The notes beneath the pieces are model-generated. The model made no database searches. It had not been told where the DNA came from and was given only the letters and a program-made list of their open reading frames with translations. Below are positions 59,316 to 64,000 of a stretch of 64,000 bases of DNA, piece by piece. The first letter of the stretch is position 1, and every line of letters starts with the position of its first letter. The stretch is from positions 930,001-994,000 of the forward strand of contig NZ_QGNZ01000001.1 of NCBI RefSeq assembly GCF_003173595.1, in the 5' to 3' direction. This DNA comes from Pedobacter yonginensis (lineage in GTDB: Bacteria; Bacteroidota; Bacteroidia; Sphingobacteriales; Sphingobacteriaceae). The position numbers and the translations under genes are program-made.

Positions 59316-61442
59316 TTAAGCTAAAATTTTGTCTGGGGTAATTGGCAGCTTTCTAATTCGCTTACCAGTGGCATTAAATACAGCATTAGCTAGGGCTGCT
59401 GAAAATCCAATTAAAGCAATTTCGCCCATTCCTTTTGCACCCATTGGGTTAACCAAGTAATCTGGTTTATCAATAAAAATCACCTCAATTTCTGGAACAT
59501 CGGCATTTACCGGAACATGGTAATCGGCGAAGTTATTATTTATGTATCGCCCATAGCGATGATCTAAAATGGACTCTTCGGTTAGTGCCATCCCAATACC
59601 ACCAACTGCACCGCCAACCATCTGACTTCTTGCTGTTTTTGGACTCACAATTTTTCCAGAATCTCCAACAGAAACGATTTTGCTAATCTTAACAACTCCT
59701 GTAAGACTATGAACTTTCACCTGCACAAAATGAATGGAGAAAGAATACATCGAGTAGCTATCCCGTTCCTTACCGCTTTGGCTTTCTTTGGTTACTTCGA
59801 TAGATGGAAGATTATTTTTCTTGAGTACATCGACAAATTTAGAAGTTGCATCCATGTTGGAATTTGCAGCCAGTTCTGCAATAGTAGATTTTAAAGCTAC
59901 ACAAACGTCATTTACGGCAGAACCAATGGTGGATAAAGTTGCTGAGCCACCTTGGCTAGGTGCAGGTGGAAGTGATGAATCTCCAAGCTCAAAAGTAATT
60001 TTGCTGGTTGGAATATTCAGTAATTTACTCGCAATCAGGCCCATACCCGTTCCAGTACCGGGCCCAATATCACTTGTGGCACTCTGAAGCACTAAGGTTC
60101 CGTCTGCTTTAAGAATTCCCTTAACGCTTGCTTTGCCCCTGTTGGCATTGAATACTCCAACGCTTACACCATATCCGGTTTTCCATGATCCTTCGACTAA
60201 ACTTCCTGGCTTATTTTTCCGCTTACTCCATCCTATTTTATCGGCCCCCAGTTTATAGGCCTCTTTTAGGTTTTTGCTAGAGAATGGTTTATTTTTTTGC
60301 TGATCCATTTCTGGATCATTTTTAATTCTAAAATCCAAGGGATCCATATCCAGCTCATGCGCCAATTCATCAATAGCACTTTCAAGCGCAAATGCTCCTG
60401 TTGCTTCCCCTGGTCCACGCATCCAAATCGGCACGCCCAAATCGACAGGAACTATGGTATAAGATGTGTTCACGTTATCGCATTGGTACATAAATTTAGC
60501 CATGTTCACTACACCTTCTGTAAAGTTCTCATAGGTAGAGCTTTCTCCGAATGCCTTATGTGTAATTCCGGTCAGCTTGCCATCTTTAGTTGCACCTAAG
60601 CCAACTTTTTGAATGGCAGCTGGTCTGTTGCCCACCATGGTGAACATTTGCATCCTCGTAATCACCAGTTTAACAGGTTTGCCAATATGTTTGGAAGCCA
60701 TAACCGTGGCAATTTCAAGTGGCCAAGTCCTTAAGGCCATTCCAAAACCTCCACCAACAAATTCAGAATTTACTTGAATGTTCTCAATCGGAATTTTAAA
60801 TACATTGGCAATGGTTCCTTGTGTAGCCTTTACACCTTGCGTTTTTGCATATACGGTAACTTTGTTTGCAGGTCGCCAATCAGCAATAATTCCATGCAAT
60901 TCCATAGGGTTATGCGTTTCAATTGGCAACACATATTCCTGCTCAATTTTCACTTCTGCAGTTTTATAGGCATTTTCTGTACCGCGTTTATAATCTGGCT
61001 GCCCTTGTAATTTTTTGGCCTTTGTATCTTTAAGTGCCTTTTCCAAATCGGTATTAAAGGCTTCTTTTGCGTAGGTTGCTTTCACTAAGGATGCTGCATA
61101 AGTTGCCCTTTCAAAAGTGTTTGCAACTACAATTGCAATGGGTTGGCCGTTGTAAAAAATCTTGTCGGTATAAAAGATTTTCATTGGCGAGCCACCTTCT
61201 TGCTCGTAAGCTGGTGCAGATGGTTTATTCAGATGAGAAAGCACGGCAATAACACCAGGCGCCTTCTCTGCTTCTTTTGTATTTAACGAAGTTATTTTTC
61301 CTTTGGTAATGGTGCTGGTAACCAAAACACCATAAGTTAAACCAGGCAACTCATATTCAGCAAAGTACTTTGCCCCGCCCGTAACTTTCAAAAATCCATC
61401 TACGCGATCATTTTCGTCTTTTAAAATTCGATTTTCCATCAT
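59316..61442 (-). CDS. paoC: Xanthine-dehydrogenase-family molybdopterin-binding subunit
   Basis: The catalytic subunit, 708 aa, of a PaoABC-like aldehyde oxidoreductase. The start is at MMENRILKDEN and overlaps the stop of the FAD subunit in a TAATG junction. It has the a/b hammerhead domain (KVTGGAKYFAEYELPGLTYG), the molybdopterin segments GGGFGMALRTWPLEIA and GGSATLSTIGSAVNDVC, and the active-site Glu in MGAKGMGEIALIGFSAALAN. It oxidises aldehydes using water and a molybdenum cofactor. E. coli PaoABC acts in the periplasm; periplasmic location here rests on the Tat-exported small subunit. Confidence 0.9.
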   Translation of the reverse strand: MMENRILKDENDRVDGFLKVTGGAKYFAEYELPGLTYGVLVTSTITKGKITSLNTKEAEKAPGVIAVLSHLNKPSAPAYEQEGGSPMKIFYTDKIFYNGQPIAIVVANTFERATYAASLVKATYAKEAFNTDLEKALKDTKAKKLQGQPDYKRGTENAYKTAEVKIEQEYVLPIETHNPMELHGIIADWRPANKVTVYAKTQGVKATQGTIANVFKIPIENIQVNSEFVGGGFGMALRTWPLEIATVMASKHIGKPVKLVITRMQMFTMVGNRPAAIQKVGLGATKDGKLTGITHKAFGESSTYENFTEGVVNMAKFMYQCDNVNTSYTIVPVDLGVPIWMRGPGEATGAFALESAIDELAHELDMDPLDFRIKNDPEMDQQKNKPFSSKNLKEAYKLGADKIGWSKRKNKPGSLVEGSWKTGYGVSVGVFNANRGKASVKGILKADGTLVLQSATSDIGPGTGTGMGLIASKLLNIPTSKITFELGDSSLPPAPSQGGSATLSTIGSAVNDVCVALKSTIAELAANSNMDATSKFVDVLKKNNLPSIEVTKESQSGKERDSYSMYSFSIHFVQVKVHSLTGVVKISKIVSVGDSGKIVSPKTARSQMVGGAVGGIGMALTEESILDHRYGRYINNNFADYHVPVNADVPEIEVIFIDKPDYLVNPMGAKGMGEIALIGFSAALANAVFNATGKRIRKLPITPDKILA

Positions 61443-62425
61443 TACGCTTTTGATTTTGCTAGGTTTAAGGCTTCAATAATTGTGTTTGGAGCAAGCGTTA
61501 ATTTGAAATCGTTTTCCCCAAATCCTTTTGCACCCGTCATAGATAACTTCGCAGCTTGTTCAAAATTTTCGGTAGTCGCTTCTTTTCCTTTAAGGAAATC
61601 TTCTGCGCTGGTCAACCTCCAAGGTTTATGAGCAACCCCACCCATTGCCAAGCGTACATTGACAATTTTATTGCCTTGAAGTTCTAAGCCAGCCGCCACA
61701 GACACCAAAGCAAATGCATAGGATGCGCGATCCCTTACTTTTAAATAATAGGCGTTTTTGGCGAAATTATTTAAGGGAACTTCTACTCTAACAATCATTT
61801 CATCCGCTTTTAAGTTATTGTCTAACTGAGGGGTATCTCCTGCCAAACGATGAAAATCTTTAAATAGAATTTTCCTTTCGCCTTTTGGAGTGGCTAACAC
61901 CACTTCTGCATCTAAAGCAACCAAGGCAATGCACATATCACTTGGATGAACCGCAATACACTTGTCTGATGTACCAAAAATGGCGTGCATCCTGTTGAAG
62001 CCATCTATGGCGCCACAACCCGACCCTGCTTCTCGTTTATTGCAAGGCATTTCCGTATCGTAAAAATATCCACAGCGTGTTCTTTGCATCATATTTCCAC
62101 CAACTGTTGCTACATTTCTCAATTGTGCAGAAGCACCAGCATTTAAAGCCCAAGAGAGCAAGGGCAACTTTTCCTGAATTAATGGATGCTCTGCAACCGC
62201 AGTGTTCGTCGCCATTGCGCCAATGTGGATCTTTGATCCCACCAATTCGATTTGCTTTAATGGCACATGATTGATGTCGATTAACTTTTCGGGTGCGGTA
62301 ACACCCCTTTTCATCAAATCAATTAGATTGGTTCCGCCACCAAGAAATTTGGCATTTTTATCTTTTTGCAGAAGTGTTAACGCTGATTTTGCAGTCGTGG
62401 TTCTTAAGTATTGAAAGTTAATCAT
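61442..62425 (-). CDS. paoB: FAD-binding subunit of aldehyde oxidoreductase
   Basis: A 327-aa FAD-binding domain of the molybdopterin dehydrogenase type. FAD-site sequence FLGGGTNLIDLMKRGVTAPE is near residue 28, and AQLRNVATVGGNMMQRTRCG near 101. The cysteine-rich stretch MPCNKREAGSGCGAIDG with CGYFYD and TSDKCIAVHPSDMC matches the PaoB subgroup, where an extra iron-sulfur cluster is bound. The C-terminus is the CO-dehydrogenase FAD-type domain. It overlaps its upstream gene by four bases (ATGA) and its downstream gene by one, so the three subunits are translationally coupled. Confidence 0.9.
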   Translation of the reverse strand: MINFQYLRTTTAKSALTLLQKDKNAKFLGGGTNLIDLMKRGVTAPEKLIDINHVPLKQIELVGSKIHIGAMATNTAVAEHPLIQEKLPLLSWALNAGASAQLRNVATVGGNMMQRTRCGYFYDTEMPCNKREAGSGCGAIDGFNRMHAIFGTSDKCIAVHPSDMCIALVALDAEVVLATPKGERKILFKDFHRLAGDTPQLDNNLKADEMIVRVEVPLNNFAKNAYYLKVRDRASYAFALVSVAAGLELQGNKIVNVRLAMGGVAHKPWRLTSAEDFLKGKEATTENFEQAAKLSMTGAKGFGENDFKLTLAPNTIIEALNLAKSKA

Positions 62426-63045
62426 ACGTTGGCACCTCCTTCCTTCACTTCAACTATTGCATCAACAATATTTGGATAAGCACCACATCTACAGATGTTT
62501 CCGCTCATGTATTCACTAATTTCTGCACGACTATTCGCGTGACCTTCCCTTACGCAAGCAACAGCAGACATAATCTGTCCTGAAGTGCAATAACCACATT
62601 GAAAACCATCATGTTTAATAAAAGCCTGTTGCATGGGATGCAATTCCTCTCCCTTTGCTAAGCCTTCAATGGTGGTAATTTTTTTGCCTTCATTCATTAC
62701 AGCAAGACTTAAACAGGAATTAACCCTAGCGCCATCCACATGCACCGTACAGGCACCACATTGACCATGATCGCAACCTTTTTTTGTGCCCGTTAAATGA
62801 AGCTCCTCACGTAGGTAGTCTAGTAACGACACCCGTGGCTCAATAGAGGCTTTGTAAGCTTTATTGTTAACAGTAATGTTAAGTGGAATTTTTTCGAAGA
62901 GCGCTGCAAAGCGCTCATCTGCTTGGCTTTCTGCGGCCTTCATAGCCACTGCGGGCGTTAAGGCTACGGCAGTAATTAATGAACTCTTTTTCAGAAAATC
63001 ACGCCTGCTATCGCCTGAATTCTTTTTATTATCTGATGACTGCAT
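62422..63045 (-). CDS. paoA: Tat-exported [2Fe-2S] subunit of aldehyde oxidoreductase
   Basis: A 207-aa electron-transfer subunit. The twin-Arg leader SRRDFLKKSSLITAVALTP near residues 13-31 indicates folded export by Tat. The plant-type [2Fe-2S] cluster cysteines are in KGCDHGQCGACTVHVDG followed by NSCLSLAV near residue 110, and the second cluster in FQCGYCTSGQIMSAVAC and GNICRCGAY. The gene is the first of paoABC, with a divergent yceH-like gene 173 bases away. No PaoD/XdhC maturation chaperone is in the window. Confidence 0.92.
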   Translation of the reverse strand: MQSSDNKKNSGDSRRDFLKKSSLITAVALTPAVAMKAAESQADERFAALFEKIPLNITVNNKAYKASIEPRVSLLDYLREELHLTGTKKGCDHGQCGACTVHVDGARVNSCLSLAVMNEGKKITTIEGLAKGEELHPMQQAFIKHDGFQCGYCTSGQIMSAVACVREGHANSRAEISEYMSGNICRCGAYPNIVDAIVEVKEGGANV

Positions 63046-63218
63046 AAAAAATATTTAGAGATGGTTATCCTTTTTTAAAGTTCGGAAACTTAATGTTGAA
63101 ATTGTAGTGATTCGGAAATTTAGAACAATTCTATTGAGTAATATTTCTATATAAGCACTGCAAACAATCAATAACAAAATAATTTCCAAAATGTTATCTC
63201 AATTTCTATTTTTAGCAA

Positions 63219-63866
63219 ATGGAAAATATTAAAACGCTACCCAATTTATCCTTTGAAGAACAACGTGTATTAGGCTCGCTGATTGAGAAAAGCAGAACCA
63301 CGCCTGATTACTACCCAATGACGTTAAATAGCTTAACAGCCGCCTGCAATCAAAAAAGTTCCAGAAATCCGGTGGTAAATTATGATGAAGAAACGGTAAC
63401 CTTGACATTGAATTTGTTAAAAATTAAAGGCTTAATTTCTACCGTTACAGGCGGTTCAAGTCGGGTGATCAAATATAAACACAATCTGGGAATTGTTTAT
63501 CCGCTGGTTCCATCAGCACTTTCTATCATTTGCCTGTTGCTTTTGCGGGGACCATTAACGCCGGGCGAAATCAATAGCAATTCGGGTAGGTTATTCGAGT
63601 TTGAAAGTATTCAAGAAATTTTAGATCAACTAATTGAATTATCAAACGAGGAGCTACCATTTGTAAAGCAGTTGGCCAAGAAAACCGGTCAGAAAGAAGC
63701 TCGTTTTATCCACTTACTTGGCGAACAAGCAGAAACGGAAACGATTGTGGAAACAAGTGAGGCACCAACTTTTCAAGCAAATGAGGCACTAGAGCATCGC
63801 ATAGTAAAATTAGAACAGGAAGTAGAAGAATTAAAAGAGCTTGTTAATCTTTTAATGGATAAGTAA
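63219..63866 (+). CDS. yceH: YceH (DUF480) family protein
   Basis: A 215-aa protein of the YceH family. The N-terminal winged-helix region shows FEEQRVLGSLIEKSRTTPDY and YPMTLNSLTAACNQKSSRNP; the second winged helix contains SIICLLLLRGPLTPGEINSN. The last 35 residues, HRIVKLEQEVEELKELVNLL, form a coiled coil. Two winged helices suggest nucleic-acid or protein contact, but the function of YceH is not firmly established. It diverges from paoA, with no clear shared operator seen. Confidence 0.92.
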   Translation: MENIKTLPNLSFEEQRVLGSLIEKSRTTPDYYPMTLNSLTAACNQKSSRNPVVNYDEETVTLTLNLLKIKGLISTVTGGSSRVIKYKHNLGIVYPLVPSALSIICLLLLRGPLTPGEINSNSGRLFEFESIQEILDQLIELSNEELPFVKQLAKKTGQKEARFIHLLGEQAETETIVETSEAPTFQANEALEHRIVKLEQEVEELKELVNLLMDK

Positions 63867-63904
63867 TTCGCTCATTATCAGTTGTTTTGTAACGATATAA
63901 AAAT

Positions 63905-64000
63905 TTAAGGCTTAGCCACAAACATCGAAAAGGCTTTATTTAATTCGGCCTCTGTAAAATCCTGTTCGTAAAATCGACGTTTTTTGGCCTTTACAAATAG
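63905..64000 (-). CDS. 3' end of an unrecognised gene, cut by the window end
   Basis: A minus-strand frame reads L-F-V-K-A-K-K-R-R-F-Y-E-Q-D-F-T-E-A-E-L, then NKAFSMFVAKP and a TAA stop. It is open to the window edge, so only the last 31 residues are visible. The composition is that of a normal soluble protein end. The family is not recognised. Confidence 0.5.
   Translation of the reverse strand, partial: LFVKAKKRRFYEQDFTEAELNKAFSMFVAKP

Noticed and set aside
1..64000. tRNA, rRNA, tmRNA and transposase genes
   Set aside because: Gaps were read for cloverleaf-like ends and transposase motifs; nothing convincing was seen, though a covariance search was not possible.

Overview
The window looks like chromosomal DNA of a member of the Bacteroidota, most likely Sphingobacteriaceae and Pedobacter-like. 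The evidence is a SusC/SusD pair, several families largely confined to Bacteroidota (DUF5689, DUF6580, DUF4142-type lipoprotein), -7 boxes of the TAnnTTTG type, almost no Shine-Dalgarno sequences, AT-rich intergenic DNA, and dispersed GTCATTGCGA-type palindromic repeats. No rRNA, tRNA, CRISPR array, transposase or prophage was found. The genus is inferred from gene content only.

Layout. 1-13.9 kb: the 3' end of a TPR gene, then housekeeping genes: hemF, an MFS carrier, a DUF4442 protein, an AlbA_2-domain protein, a MATE pump, a TruC-type pseudouridine synthase, an HDAC-like deacetylase with a bestrophin channel, kynureninase, a GS26-like flavoprotein, alkyladenine glycosylase and fRMsr. 14-21.9 kb: a spheroidene-monooxygenase-like gene, two small proteins, and a B12 region consisting of a cobalamin riboswitch, a BtuB-type receptor, a DUF6580 membrane protein, a signal-less BtuF-like protein, a Sir2 deacylase and a Dph6-like PP-loop protein. 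21.9-33.5 kb: a beta-lactamase-fold hydrolase, a palindromic repeat cluster beside a GIY-YIG gene, PPK2, PBP1A, a Bro-N pseudogene, a large protease/TolB-propeller/barrel protein, and a divergent pair of a degenerate GIY-YIG gene and an XRE-S24 repressor.

33.5-46.7 kb: bioF-bioD, then a minus-strand block with SusC, SusD, a DUF5689 lipoprotein, a calcineurin-like phosphoesterase, a glycerophosphodiester phosphodiesterase and an SGNH hydrolase. This resembles a nutrient-uptake locus aimed at phosphodiesters or phospholipids rather than glycans. A sterol-desaturase-like membrane oxygenase follows. 46.8-55.7 kb: a polyphosphate-glucokinase-like gene heads gnd, zwf and pgl, and a ppk1-ppx operon faces it. 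With PPK2 at 24 kb, the window holds polyphosphate synthesis, hydrolysis, nucleotide charging and glucose phosphorylation. 55.1-64 kb: an H1-like basic protein, YajQ, a GNAT enzyme, a DUF4142 lipoprotein, a subtilisin-like protease, a PaoABC-type molybdenum aldehyde oxidoreductase, YceH, and the 3' end of an unrecognised gene.

The best leads are: the three-part envelope protein with an RGY barrel motif; the B12 region with its signal-less BtuF and Cys-poor sirtuin; the clustering of polyphosphate enzymes with the pentose phosphate pathway; the operator-like half-sites between the degenerate GIY-YIG gene and the repressor; and the composite palindromic repeat cluster. All functions are assigned by reading motifs; no database search was run.
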